From Tomocerus qinae (lineage: Eukaryota; Arthropoda; Collembola; Entomobryomorpha; Tomoceridae): a DNA stretch of 64,000 nt. The stretch lies in assembly GCA_020055645.1 (NCBI GenBank), contig CM034546.1, positions 89,280,001-89,344,000 of the forward strand, written 5' to 3'. Within the stretch, counting starts at the first letter, position 1. Each line of letters begins with the position of its first letter. The notes under the pieces are model-generated. The model worked only from the letters and a program-made list of their open reading frames with translations. It ran no database searches and was not told the DNA's origin. This document shows, piece by piece, positions 45,647-55,321 of the stretch. The position numbers and the translations under genes are program-made.

Positions 45647-46262
45647 CTAATTGGAAATGAAATCACTCCATTGCATCTTCCACAGCAACAGGGACCACCT
45701 TTTTTTCGACATAAGTAAAGATTCTCGAAGCTTTTCATCTTCCTTTTTCAACTTTTCACGCAAGTCATCTACCTGCTTTTTATGCTCAGCATGAGCTGCA
45801 AGAAGTGTCAATCCAGCGTCGGTGGGTGTATTGCAGATCATGCAACACATAAAATTAGTTCTCACAGGGGCGACATGACACCCTTCACACCATGACCATT
45901 CTTCATCATCTTTTCCAACCAATTCTGGCATTTCGTGTTCAATCACATAGTTACATCTTGCACACTTCTCTGAAATTATAAAAATACATTTGTTTCCCGA
46001 AGTCTTAATGCTTTATTCAAATTTAAACGATTTAAATATATCCAAATCATAAACTGCATTTACCTACGGTGTAGTAGTCTTGAATGCAGAGCCGACATTT
46101 TGGGCAAAACCTTTTGAATTTTGAAACAGGCAGTTTCCCCATATCGGTTTGAGGTGAATTTACACATGGACTGCATTGGGTGGACGCTTGGCTTTGACTG
46201 CTACACGATGAACTACTTCCATTCATTGATTTATCACTTTTGAATTTCCTTTTCGAACTCAT
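45647..46262 (-). CDS. CxxC zinc-binding / coiled-coil protein, unidentified
   Basis: Two exons, 46064-46262 (ATG) and 45647-45969 (TAG), phase-consistent; 173 residues. Low-complexity Ser/Gln start (NGSSSSCSSQSQ), then CPKCRLC, CARC, CEGC and CCMIC motifs that could bind two zinc ions, then a charged coiled-coil (EHKKQVDDLREKLKKEDEKL) and a Trp-rich end (WSLLLWKMQW). It lies just outside the right terminus of the EnSpm-like element. It could be a host gene or part of another element's gene set; the RING/FYVE-like spacing is not a clear match to any family I know. Confidence 0.65.
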
Positions 46263-46363
46263 TATCTGTCAGAAAATATTGGCTATCAAAATCAAAATGA
46301 AATTAAAATCGTTTACTATTGGTTACTAATTCAATTAGCATGGGGCCTTTTCCCTCATAAGAA

Positions 46364-46788
46364 CGATTCCGTAATTGTACCTTGCAAAGCTATAATCTTT
46401 GTGTGCATCCTGTGTATAATATAATATTCATATAGTGTATTGTATTTTGTAGTAAATTGCAAAGTGTTGCTAAAATTCCCCCATCTGGGGAATCTATAAA
46501 ATATTCGAAGTACTACAAAATACAATACATGAATATAATACACAGAATGCACACAAAAAAATTAATGTTGCAAGGTACAACAACGGAATCATATTCATTC
46601 TACTTTTAATAATTTTAAAACAGATTCAAACATTCACAAATGACTCCGTTGTTGTACCTTGCCAAGCTATAATCTTTGTCTGCATCCTGTGTATAATATT
46701 CATATGGTGCATTGTATTTTGTAGTAAATTGCAAAGTGTTGCTAAAATTCCCCCATCTGGGGAATCTATAAAATATTTGAAGTACTAC
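46364..46788. repeat. Foldback-repeat array, left part (split by the BEL/Pao insertion)
   Basis: Unit about 230 bp: an about-88-bp arm from TTGTACCTTGCAAAGCTATA through GTATTGTATTTTGTAG, a loop with the CCCCCATCTGGGG hairpin, and the inverted arm CTACAAAATACAATACATGA to TGCAAGGTACAACAACGGAA. One full unit lies at about 46364-46590. The second starts at about 46645 and is cut at 46788 by the retrotransposon. Confidence 0.85.
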
Positions 46789-47310
46789 TGAGAAAAGCTA
46801 TGCTAGCTACGTGTTCTCAACACAAAGTTCATGAAAAATCGTTAGGAAAATCCAAGTTTCTAAAATAAAATTATGACAAAAGTGTAAGATGAGCCTAGGT
46901 GAGATGTGGGGAATTTGAGACTGGTACTACAAGAACGTGTAAGTCGGTAGAGTTTTATTTACACTAAGAGATGTGTAGACAGCTACAGGCTAAAGGTAAG
47001 TGCACAGTAAGTACAGGTAGATGTTTAGTTTTTATAAAGTAACATTGATCATTACCTACACATTTAAATTAGGGTTGACCTCGGCTTCATACATCAAAAA
47101 TAGTAGTCCGCTTCCAGAGACCAATTATTCAATCTTGGTGTCTGGAAGTGGACTTTAGTTCATACAAACTTAGAAAAAGTAGGGCATTAGTTCATGCTAT
47201 CTCTAAGTTCTAGGACACAGGAACATCATACGATCTTAGATTTAGGACAATTTTAAATATTAACTATTTTATGCTGATACTATAATAATTGTATGCTGGA
47301 GATTTCCACA
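46789..47310 (-). repeat. 3' LTR of the BEL/Pao element
   Basis: Same sequence as 52948-53470 apart from a few bases. Includes an internal hairpin (AGTCCGCTTCCAGAGACC and GGTGTCTGGAAGTGGACT, 47104-47155) and TATAA-like stretches. Confidence 0.95.
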
Positions 47311-47482
47311 TACTCCCACAGAATTAAGTTACAAAAACAATTACTTAATTCTAAAGATACAGCATATGTTATGAAAATAATTTCATGAAACAATAACAAG
47401 AAATTCATAATTTTTTACAAAAAAAATAGGAATAAGTTTTACCAATGCCTCCTTATCAATAATGTCACCACACAACACTAGC
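47311..47482. other. BEL/Pao 3' untranslated segment
   Basis: Between the stop codon of gag-pol (47483) and the 3' LTR. A purine-rich CTGTGGGAGTA on the minus strand just before the LTR may be the polypurine tract priming plus-strand synthesis. Confidence 0.5.
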
Positions 47483-50400
47483 TTAATGATGGTGGTAGTT
47501 GAGGCGATCTGGTAATTTGACGTGACGTCCACTTCGGGTGACTGCATTTTGTTTTGGGTTGCTGGTAGGGTTCTGGTCGTGTGATTCAGGATGAATTTCT
47601 TGTTGAGGTGGTTGAATTGTAGGTCGCTCTTCAGAAGAGACCTCCAAAGGAAAGAGTCGCTGAATCGGACGAACTAACTCTCCTTTGGCGGTCTTCAGTC
47701 TCACAACCCTAACTTTGTCATCTTTTCCCGGATACACGGCGATCACCTTCCCCAAAATCCAGTCGATCCTCTTACGGATGTCGTCACCGATGAGGACGAT
47801 ATTCCCCGGAGAAACGATGTCAACCTTTCTTTGAGATTTCGGCTGAATCAACATGCCAAGGTACTCACGGCGAAATCTGCTCCGCAAATCTTCCCTCAGC
47901 TTTTGGCAATACACGAGGCGTCGGTTGAGTCCTTGGGAATCCAGTAAGTCCATGTCAGCTACTCCTGATCCTCTCACTTCCTGAAGAAACATTGCAGGAG
48001 TCAGCGGAGTCAGATCCTCTGGATCCTCAGAAAGGTAAGTCAGGGGCCTTCCATTCAAAATGGCTTCTACATCGCAGAGGATGGTCAGGAGCTCTTCGTA
48101 GTTTAGTGAGACGTTCCCGAGCACAGGCCGTAATATTTTCTTGACCATCTGGATCAGTCGCTCCCACCAGCCTCCGTGCCACGCCCCAGTGGCTGCTATG
48201 AATCGCCACTGAATCTTCTGAATTGCGGCCTTCTCCGCAACAATATCCCAGTTAACGCTGGTGAAAAGATTATTTGCTCCGACGAAGTTTGTGCCATTGT
48301 CGCTGTAGACTGTTGTGGGGCGGCCTCTTCTAGCGACGAATCTCCGGAGAGTCTGCAGGAATGCTTCAGTGGAGAGGGACCCCGTCAGTTCTAGATGTAC
48401 CGCCCTGTAGACAGCACACGTGTAGAGGACAATCCAGACTTTCTTTCCTCCCTTCAAATAAAGTGGGCCGGTCAGATCAACTCCTGTGATTTCGAAGACA
48501 GAAGCATCTCGGACGCGGTCAGGAGGAAGGGCTGTAGGCTCCGCCACCAGAGGTTTTGCTGTGAATCGGCGACACCGAACGCAAGCACGAACAACCTCCT
48601 TTATTGTCTTCCTAGAACGGAGGATCCAGAATCTCTCTCTCAGCGCTGACTGGACAAATTGGACCCCAGCATGGCTCATCTCCAAATGTTTTGCTCGGAT
48701 GAGCAATTTCACAAGAGGATGTTGTGACGGGAGTACAGCCGGGCTTCTGAAATCGTGAAGGTCTTCCCTCCGTAGAATTTTGGTTTGGACTCCTTTCTTA
48801 TCTTCAGATAACCGCACGCAATTGAAAATATCTTTATTTTCTGCCAGAGATTCTTGCTGTATCAGCCAGACTAAGGACGTCTCAGCATCTTCCAATTCTT
48901 TGACCGTCAAGATGCCTGTGGGTTTGTCAACAGCATCATTTCTTTTCCTTCCAAAACGACGGATATACGCCACGACACGGATGATGCTCCTGTACTCGGA
49001 CATGTAGTGTGTGAGAGTTTCGGAGAACTTCTCAGAGTCAGTCGTCGTGGTATGCGCCGCGACAGTTTTCCTCCGCTCCGAGTTGACAATGTCTTCGTCG
49101 GGGCAGTAGGAGAAATTTGGCCAAAGTTCTTCGGTCTCTCTCAGCCAGTCAGGTCCCTCCCACCATTTGGACCCCAGTAGCTGGTCAGCAGTGCAGCCCC
49201 TTGAAGGAAGATCAGCGGGGTTGAGATGGCCAGGAACATGTCTCCAGGACTCGTAGTTGCTCAGCTCCCGGATCTCTTTCACTCGATTTGCCACAAAGGT
49301 TGCCCACTGCTCACTCTTCTGGATCCAAGAAAGGGCGTTTGACGAATCAGTCCAGAAAATAGTCCGCATGTCTAGGTAGGAAATAGCTTTCTTGATAGAG
49401 TCTGCCAGGCGTGATCCAATGCAGCAGGCCATCAACTCCAGTCTCGGGATGGAAACGGTCTTCACAGGTGCAACTCTTGTTTTGGCAGAGATTAGTTGCA
49501 CGGAGATGCCCTCCACCGATATCCCCCTTATAAATATGCAGGCGCTATAGGCAGCTTTACTGGCGTCGACGAAGACGTGAAGTTGCCAAGTATCTCGGGG
49601 GCAGTCCGTCCCAAAAAGCCAACGTGGGATTTTCGCTGTAGATAGGCGGGTAAGAGACGCAGCCCATTTCTTGTATTCTGTAGAGATATCCTCGGACAGC
49701 TCTTCGTCCCATCCAGCTTTCATTTCCCAGATCCGCTGCAGCAACAACTTAGGTAGGAGCGTGACAGGGCAGGTGAATCCGATAGGATCAAATATTTTGT
49801 GGGCTGCGGAGAGTATCCCTCTTTTCGTGACAGGTTCGCCAGGCTTCATCTCGCATTCAATTAGGAGGCAGGCTAAGGTATCTTGTTTCAAGTTCCAGGA
49901 AAGTCCCAGAACCGGCAAAGTCTCATCTTCCTCAGCTTCCTTGGAATTAGACGTCCATCCTCTCAGGTCAAATTTTGCGGAAGCCATGAGTGCCGTGGAT
50001 TCTTCCCGGAAAATCTGCATCTTTTCTTCAGTGGCGAAACTGGCGACTGAATTGTCCACATAGAACGATGACTTGAGATGCTGTCCAGTTTTCTGTAGCT
50101 GTGGCGGTGCCGTGTCTATGTGGTGGTTGATTGTGGCTCCCAACAGGAAAGGGCTGGCGGAGACACCGAAAAGAACACGCTTGTGACGAAACTCCAGGAT
50201 GCGACTGCAGTTTTCTTGTGGGTCCTCCCACCACAGGAACCGGAGGAAGTCTCGATCTTCTTTACGGATGCTCATCTGCAGGAAGGCACGTTTTATGTCG
50301 GAGACCAATCCAAAACGCTCTAGCCGAAATCTGGTCAAGACGTCAGGGATGAGCTCTAGCAGATTTGGACCCTTCTCCAGGCAGTCATTGAGGGAAGGTG

Positions 50401-52876
50401 AGAACTTCTCGTGGGCGGAGGCATCAAATACAGGCCGGACAGGCGTCGTCTGGCTGGAAGGTTTAACCACTGCTCGGTGTGGCAGGAAATGCCCGAAACT
50501 CGAAATTTCTTCAGCAGGGACCTTCTCTATCACATTGTCGGAGAGCCACTCCTCGAAGATCTGATTGTAGGCTGACATCATTTTCTCTGCTACAAGTTTC
50601 TTCGTAGAGTTCTGAAGCCTTTTCTCCGCGATTTGCCTGTTGCTTTTCAAGTGTCCGTGGTCTGAGATCCATGGTAGGGACACTTGATAACGGCCGTCGG
50701 GTTCCCGCGTGACAGTCTCCTTGAAATACTGCATTGCAGCTTGTTGGAGTTCCTCTCTAGATTTTTTCTCCGCCGGATCCGTAATGCCGATCACGTCGAG
50801 TTGCCACAAACTTTGGAGCGCAGCATCAGCGACGTGAGCGGTGGTGACAACGGTAGCAGCGGCGGATGGTTGTGGGCTGATTCCAGTTTTTCCCAGAAGT
50901 GTCCAACCCAAAAATGTTTCAAAGGCGACAGGTCCGCTGCTTAAGTCGTGCTTTTTTCCGGTGAAAAGCTTGCCGGCAACATCTCCTCCGATGAGCAGGC
51001 GGATTTCGGGTAAGTCGGCTCCCACATCAGAAAGCTGGATTCCCATCTCCTTCAACTGCTTGGTCCAGGGACCATTTCGGACGCGAGGTATGGAGCCACA
51101 GATCTTCTCCTCCTCCAGTGTAACGAAGTTGCACCGGTAGCTGCGGTCCATGTTGCTGAGCCAGACTCGGTATTTTTGATGGGTCTTCTCCTTGGTCGTC
51201 AGTCCTCCGAAAAGACTGTTTTTGATCTTCTCCTCCCCGATACTGGAGTAGCCCATCTTTTCTGCCGCGTACGAGTCAAGATACCTCTGTGAGCCGCTGT
51301 CGATGAGAGCTCGAACGATTTTCTCCTCTTTGCCGTTGTAGATGCGGACGAGTAGAGTCTGCAGACAAACATCCTCGGTGCAGGTTTGGTTGGCGAGGGT
51401 GTTGCTGCTGCTGGCGGCTGGTTCTTTCTCATTTCTTGTGGTCGTCGCTGTCTTCTTCACCTCCAGATCAGGACACATGTTGACATAGTGTTTTTTAGAA
51501 CACAATGTGCAACGGACGAAGGGTCTGCATTTGCCGGAGTGGTTTGGAGAGAGACAACAGGAACATGCGTTTTTCTCCGTCAAAATCTTCGTCTTTTCCC
51601 CAATGGACATCTTTGATGCTTGGTAGCAGTCCTTACCGTCATGGGATTTCCCACAAAAGACACAAGACGATTTTTTCTTTGGATTATTTGATTTTGACTC
51701 ACCAGTAAATAGTCCAGCAGCAGTTGGGGTGTCGTGAGAAATTTCTTCTCCTTTAGACTGCACCTTCTTCTGCTTCTCCTCCTTGTCGATGGCAAAACCT
51801 TTTCGGGCCATGGCAATTCGCTCCTCTCCTTCCACTTCGCTTCGGAGGTATGCCATGAGGAGAGTGAGTTGGTTGGGTTGTGACGTTGGAGGAGATAAAT
51901 CTGCAACAGCACCTGCATCAGGAGTGGCAACGGCGGCGTCTGCGGCGGAGGTGGCGGCTGCAACGCTAACTGGCACTTGAATGTGTGGTGTAGAGTGACA
52001 TCTCCTTCTCTCCCAAGTCCTCAAGATTTCCTCCGGTAGGCACGATTCCACCAGTGGGTAGAGCATCGCGGCGAACTTGTCGGAGGTGAGTCCCAATGTC
52101 TCCAGAGCCCGGAGAGACGTCTCCAAGCGGTCGTAGAGACTGGACAAGACGATTTTCTTTTGGTGAGCAGCCCTCTGAAGAACCAGTTGGAGGAGATCTC
52201 GGACGTACACCTCCACCAGAATATCTTCTCTCCCGAAGCGGCTTCGAAGACTCTCGATGGCTTTCGGGTAGCAGCTGGCACTAGGAGGAAAACTTGCGAC
52301 TAGTTCGCCAGCTCTAGATTTCTTTTCCACTGCTTGGAGAAGATACTGGAACTTGTCGGCAGCATTCATCTCAGTGTCCGAGTCAATTTTCTCGAACTGC
52401 CCCCAGAATCCCAACCAGTCTTTCGGATCGCCGGAGAATTTCTTCCACTCGATCTTTGGAAGTTTTAATCTTCGGTCGACACTGGCACGGTTGGTGGTGG
52501 CTGAACTTCTCCCGCTTTCGTAGACACTCTCGTCTTTAGCCAGAAGTGTCTCAACAGCTGCTCGCAATAGGCCCAAACGGTCTTGGAAGGCTTCAGCTCC
52601 CGCATGCTCGTCGGCGACTTCCTCAGCGGTGTTTGTGACTTCCGGGCAGAGGACCTTATCGCAGATTGTTGCCATTATTTGGGCGTCGAGATTGGAGATG
52701 TTGGCTCCTTTTCTTTCGATGTTTTTCCACATCCCGTCCACCAGCATCTTACAGGGTTCTGCTTTGATGAGCTCTTCTTCCAGCACCGTGATTGACTGGT
52801 TGAGCTCTTGACGAGCAGGAGTCCGCTGCATCCGTAGGAGCACGAGATGTTGATCGATTTCTGCTATGGTCGGCAT
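47483..52876 (-). CDS. BEL/Pao gag-pol polyprotein
   Basis: 1,797 residues, single frame. In order: a DUF1759-type gag region (about 130-300, WKKFSGDPKDWLGFW); CCHC-like zinc knuckles (about 400-470, CVFCGKSHDGKDC and two more); an aspartic protease with the DSG triad (about 523, LIDSGS); reverse transcriptase with SDIKRAFLQM and the active-site YVDN (about 939) where most families have YVDD; an RNase H/peptidase A17 region (FVDASKAAYSA); an integrase with an H2C2 zinc finger (about 1395) and DDE residues in GVDLTGP, YSDNGTNF (about 1528) and GGWWERL (about 1568); and a DUF5641-type C-terminus. It lacks an env-like domain. All modules are present without a break. Start at ATG 52876, shortly after the primer-binding site. 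Confidence 0.96.
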   Translation of the reverse strand: MPTIAEIDQHLVLLRMQRTPARQELNQSITVLEEELIKAEPCKMLVDGMWKNIERKGANISNLDAQIMATICDKVLCPEVTNTAEEVADEHAGAEAFQDRLGLLRAAVETLLAKDESVYESGRSSATTNRASVDRRLKLPKIEWKKFSGDPKDWLGFWGQFEKIDSDTEMNAADKFQYLLQAVEKKSRAGELVASFPPSASCYPKAIESLRSRFGREDILVEVYVRDLLQLVLQRAAHQKKIVLSSLYDRLETSLRALETLGLTSDKFAAMLYPLVESCLPEEILRTWERRRCHSTPHIQVPVSVAAATSAADAAVATPDAGAVADLSPPTSQPNQLTLLMAYLRSEVEGEERIAMARKGFAIDKEEKQKKVQSKGEEISHDTPTAAGLFTGESKSNNPKKKSSCVFCGKSHDGKDCYQASKMSIGEKTKILTEKNACSCCLSPNHSGKCRPFVRCTLCSKKHYVNMCPDLEVKKTATTTRNEKEPAASSSNTLANQTCTEDVCLQTLLVRIYNGKEEKIVRALIDSGSQRYLDSYAAEKMGYSSIGEEKIKNSLFGGLTTKEKTHQKYRVWLSNMDRSYRCNFVTLEEEKICGSIPRVRNGPWTKQLKEMGIQLSDVGADLPEIRLLIGGDVAGKLFTGKKHDLSSGPVAFETFLGWTLLGKTGISPQPSAAATVVTTAHVADAALQSLWQLDVIGITDPAEKKSREELQQAAMQYFKETVTREPDGRYQVSLPWISDHGHLKSNRQIAEKRLQNSTKKLVAEKMMSAYNQIFEEWLSDNVIEKVPAEEISSFGHFLPHRAVVKPSSQTTPVRPVFDASAHEKFSPSLNDCLEKGPNLLELIPDVLTRFRLERFGLVSDIKRAFLQMSIRKEDRDFLRFLWWEDPQENCSRILEFRHKRVLFGVSASPFLLGATINHHIDTAPPQLQKTGQHLKSSFYVDNSVASFATEEKMQIFREESTALMASAKFDLRGWTSNSKEAEEDETLPVLGLSWNLKQDTLACLLIECEMKPGEPVTKRGILSAAHKIFDPIGFTCPVTLLPKLLLQRIWEMKAGWDEELSEDISTEYKKWAASLTRLSTAKIPRWLFGTDCPRDTWQLHVFVDASKAAYSACIFIRGISVEGISVQLISAKTRVAPVKTVSIPRLELMACCIGSRLADSIKKAISYLDMRTIFWTDSSNALSWIQKSEQWATFVANRVKEIRELSNYESWRHVPGHLNPADLPSRGCTADQLLGSKWWEGPDWLRETEELWPNFSYCPDEDIVNSERRKTVAAHTTTTDSEKFSETLTHYMSEYRSIIRVVAYIRRFGRKRNDAVDKPTGILTVKELEDAETSLVWLIQQESLAENKDIFNCVRLSEDKKGVQTKILRREDLHDFRSPAVLPSQHPLVKLLIRAKHLEMSHAGVQFVQSALRERFWILRSRKTIKEVVRACVRCRRFTAKPLVAEPTALPPDRVRDASVFEITGVDLTGPLYLKGGKKVWIVLYTCAVYRAVHLELTGSLSTEAFLQTLRRFVARRGRPTTVYSDNGTNFVGANNLFTSVNWDIVAEKAAIQKIQWRFIAATGAWHGGWWERLIQMVKKILRPVLGNVSLNYEELLTILCDVEAILNGRPLTYLSEDPEDLTPLTPAMFLQEVRGSGVADMDLLDSQGLNRRLVYCQKLREDLRSRFRREYLGMLIQPKSQRKVDIVSPGNIVLIGDDIRKRIDWILGKVIAVYPGKDDKVRVVRLKTAKGELVRPIQRLFPLEVSSEERPTIQPPQQEIHPESHDQNPTSNPKQNAVTRSGRHVKLPDRLNYHHH

Positions 52877-52947
52877 CTTCTCCAGTTTGCACTTTTGTAG
52901 AAACTTTTTTAAAAAACGATTGATTCGTCCTAACCAGGGGCGCCAGA

Positions 52948-53470
52948 TGAGAAAAGCTATCCTAGCTACGTGTTCTCAACACAAAGTTCATGAAAAATCG
53001 TTAGGAAAAATCTAAGTTTCTAAAATAAAATTATGACAAAAGTGTAAGATGAGCCTAGGTGAGATGTGGGGAATTTGAGACTGGTACTACAAGAACGTGT
53101 AAGTCGGTAGAGTTTTATTTACACTAAGAGATGTGTAGACAGCTACAGGCTAAAGGTAAGTGCACAGTAAGTACAGGTAGATGTTTAGTTTTTATAAAGT
53201 AACATTGATCATTACCTACACATTTAAATTAGGGTTGACCTCGGCTTCATACATCAAAAATAGTAGTCCGCTTCCAGAGACCAATTATTCAATCTTGGTG
53301 TCTGGAAGTGGACTTTAGTTCATACAAACTTAGAAAAAGTAGGGCATTAGTTCATGCTATCTCTAAGTTCTAGGACACAGGAACATCATACGATCTTAGA
53401 TTTAGGACAATTTTAAATATTAACTATTTTATGCTGATACTATAATAATTGTATGCTGGAGATTTCCACA
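52948..53470 (-). repeat. 5' LTR of the BEL/Pao element
   Basis: Drives transcription leftward (minus strand). It matches the 3' LTR closely. The difference of one base in length comes from an A-run (GAAAAATC against GAAAATC). Confidence 0.95.
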
Positions 53471-54500
53471 ACTACAAAATACAATACATGAATATAATAC
53501 ACAGAATGCACACAAAAAATTAATGTTGCAAGGTACAACAACGGAATCATATTCATTCTACTTTTAATAATTTTAAACCGATTCAAACATTAACAAATGA
53601 CTCCGTTGTTGTACCTCCTTGCAAAGTTATAATCTTTGTGTGCATCCTGTGTATAATAATATTCATATAGTGTATTGTATTTTGTAGTAAATTGCAAAGT
53701 GTTGCTAAAATTCCCCCATCTGGGGAATCTATAAAATATTCGAAGTACTACAAAATACAATACATGAATATAATACACAGAATGCACACAAAAAATTAAT
53801 GTTGCAAGGTACAACAACGGAATCATATTCATTCTACTTTTAATAATTTTAAAACAGATTCAAACATTCACAAATGACTCCGTTGTTGTACCTTGCCAAG
53901 CTATAATCTTTGTCTGCATCCTGTGTATAATATTCATATGGTGTATTGTATTTTGTAGTAAATTGCAAAGTGTTGCTAAAATTCCCCCATCTGGGGAATC
54001 TATAAAATTTTCGATGTAGCAATAGTTAATCAGCAGACTGGATTTCAAAAAATTACGCCCAATCAGAATGCATATCCAAGTGCAAATCCGCAATGGGCAA
54101 TACCATTTCAGCTGGGACTAACAGTAGTACAAATTACAATACATTAATATAATACACAGAATGCACACAAAAAATGAATGTTGCAAGGTACAACAACGGA
54201 ATCATATTCATTCTACCATGAATAATAACTTTAAAACCGATTCAAACATTCACAAATGACTCCGTTGTTGTACCTTGCAAAGTTATAATCTTTGTGTGCA
54301 TCATGTGTATAATATTGATATCGTGTATTGTATTTTGTAGGAAATTGCAAAGTGTTGCTAAAGTTCCCCCATCTGGGGAATCTATAAAATATTCGATGTA
54401 GCAATAGTCAATCAGCAGACTGGATTTCAAAAAAAATTACGCCCAATCAGAATGCATATCCAAGAGCAACTCCACATTGGCAATACCACTCTTTGCTAGG
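53471..54500. repeat. Foldback-repeat array, right part
   Basis: Starts with the second half of the unit broken by the retrotransposon (TACAAAATACAATACATGAA). More units follow at about 53598-53823, 53876-54200 and 54250-54500, each with the CCCCCATCTGGGG mini-hairpin. The last two carry an extra about-100-bp segment (CAATCAGCAGACTGGATTTC). Short ORFs across it are shadows. Confidence 0.85.
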
Positions 54501-54539
54501 ACTATAACAGTACTACATAATACAATACATGAAGATTAG

Positions 54540-55321
54540 ACACAAAATGCTCAATGCATTTAAAATGAATAATAATTTTAACAACTAATTCAAACAATTA
54601 CAAATGACACATTCCGTTTATTGTACTCGGTTTTCTTGCCCGAGTACAATAAACGGAATGTGTCATTTGTTATTGTTTGAATCGGAATTACCAATGACAA
54701 CTGGGATGAAAATCACCTTAGTTATGACGTTTTTTAATTTGAAATCCGGCAAATGGTCCAACGGCAGCACTTGGTCAACAAAGAATAGTTGACAGCAGAT
54801 AGGAGAAGATACCAAAAAATTTCAGTCAATCAGCATGCGACAACAGACTGGAGCAGAGACAGAGATAGATCAAGCCAAACTCTACTATGAATAATAATTT
54901 TAAAACCGATTCAAACATTCACAAATGACTCCGTTGTTGTCCCTTGCAAATCAAATAAATTACGCCCAATCAGAATGCATACAAAATGCTCAATGCATTT
55001 AAAATGAATAATAATTTTAACAACCAATTCAAACAATTACAAATGACACATTCCGTTTATTGTACTCGGTTTTCTTGCCCGAGTACAATAAACGGAATGT
55101 GTCATTTGTTATTGTTTGAATCGGAATTACCAATGACAACTGGGATGAAAATCACCTTAGTTATGACGTTTTTTAATTTGAAATCCGGCAAATGGTCCAA
55201 CGGCAGCACTTGGTCAACAGAGAATAGTTGACAGCAGATAGGAGAAGATACCAAAAAATTTCAGTCAATCAGCATGCGACAACAGACTGGAGCAGAGACA
55301 GAGATAGATCAAGCCAAACTA
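54540..55321. repeat. 439-bp direct duplication, each copy with a 31-bp perfect hairpin
   Basis: Copy 1 about 54545-54883, copy 2 about 54985-55321, nearly identical, offset 439 bp. Each contains ACAAATGACACATTCCG... and its inverse around an 8-nt loop (54600-54670 and 55039-55109). It has no coding potential beyond identical chance ORFs. Confidence 0.88.

Larger units (their letters stand above)
46789..53470 (-). mobile_element. BEL/Pao LTR retrotransposon, apparently complete and young
   Basis: LTRs at 46789-47310 (522 bp) and 52948-53470 (523 bp) differ at only a few positions and start TG and end CA. A 5-bp target duplication ACTAC flanks the element (46784-46788 and 53471-53475). One uninterrupted 1,797-codon gag-pol frame lies between. 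A candidate primer-binding site, TGGCGCCCCTGG on the minus strand, is directly inside the 5' LTR (about 52934-52945). Near-identical LTRs plus an intact frame suggest a recent insertion. Confidence 0.96.

Noticed and set aside
48027-52811. Many plus- and minus-strand ORFs of 60-130 codons
   Set aside because: Shadows of the BEL/Pao gag-pol frame.
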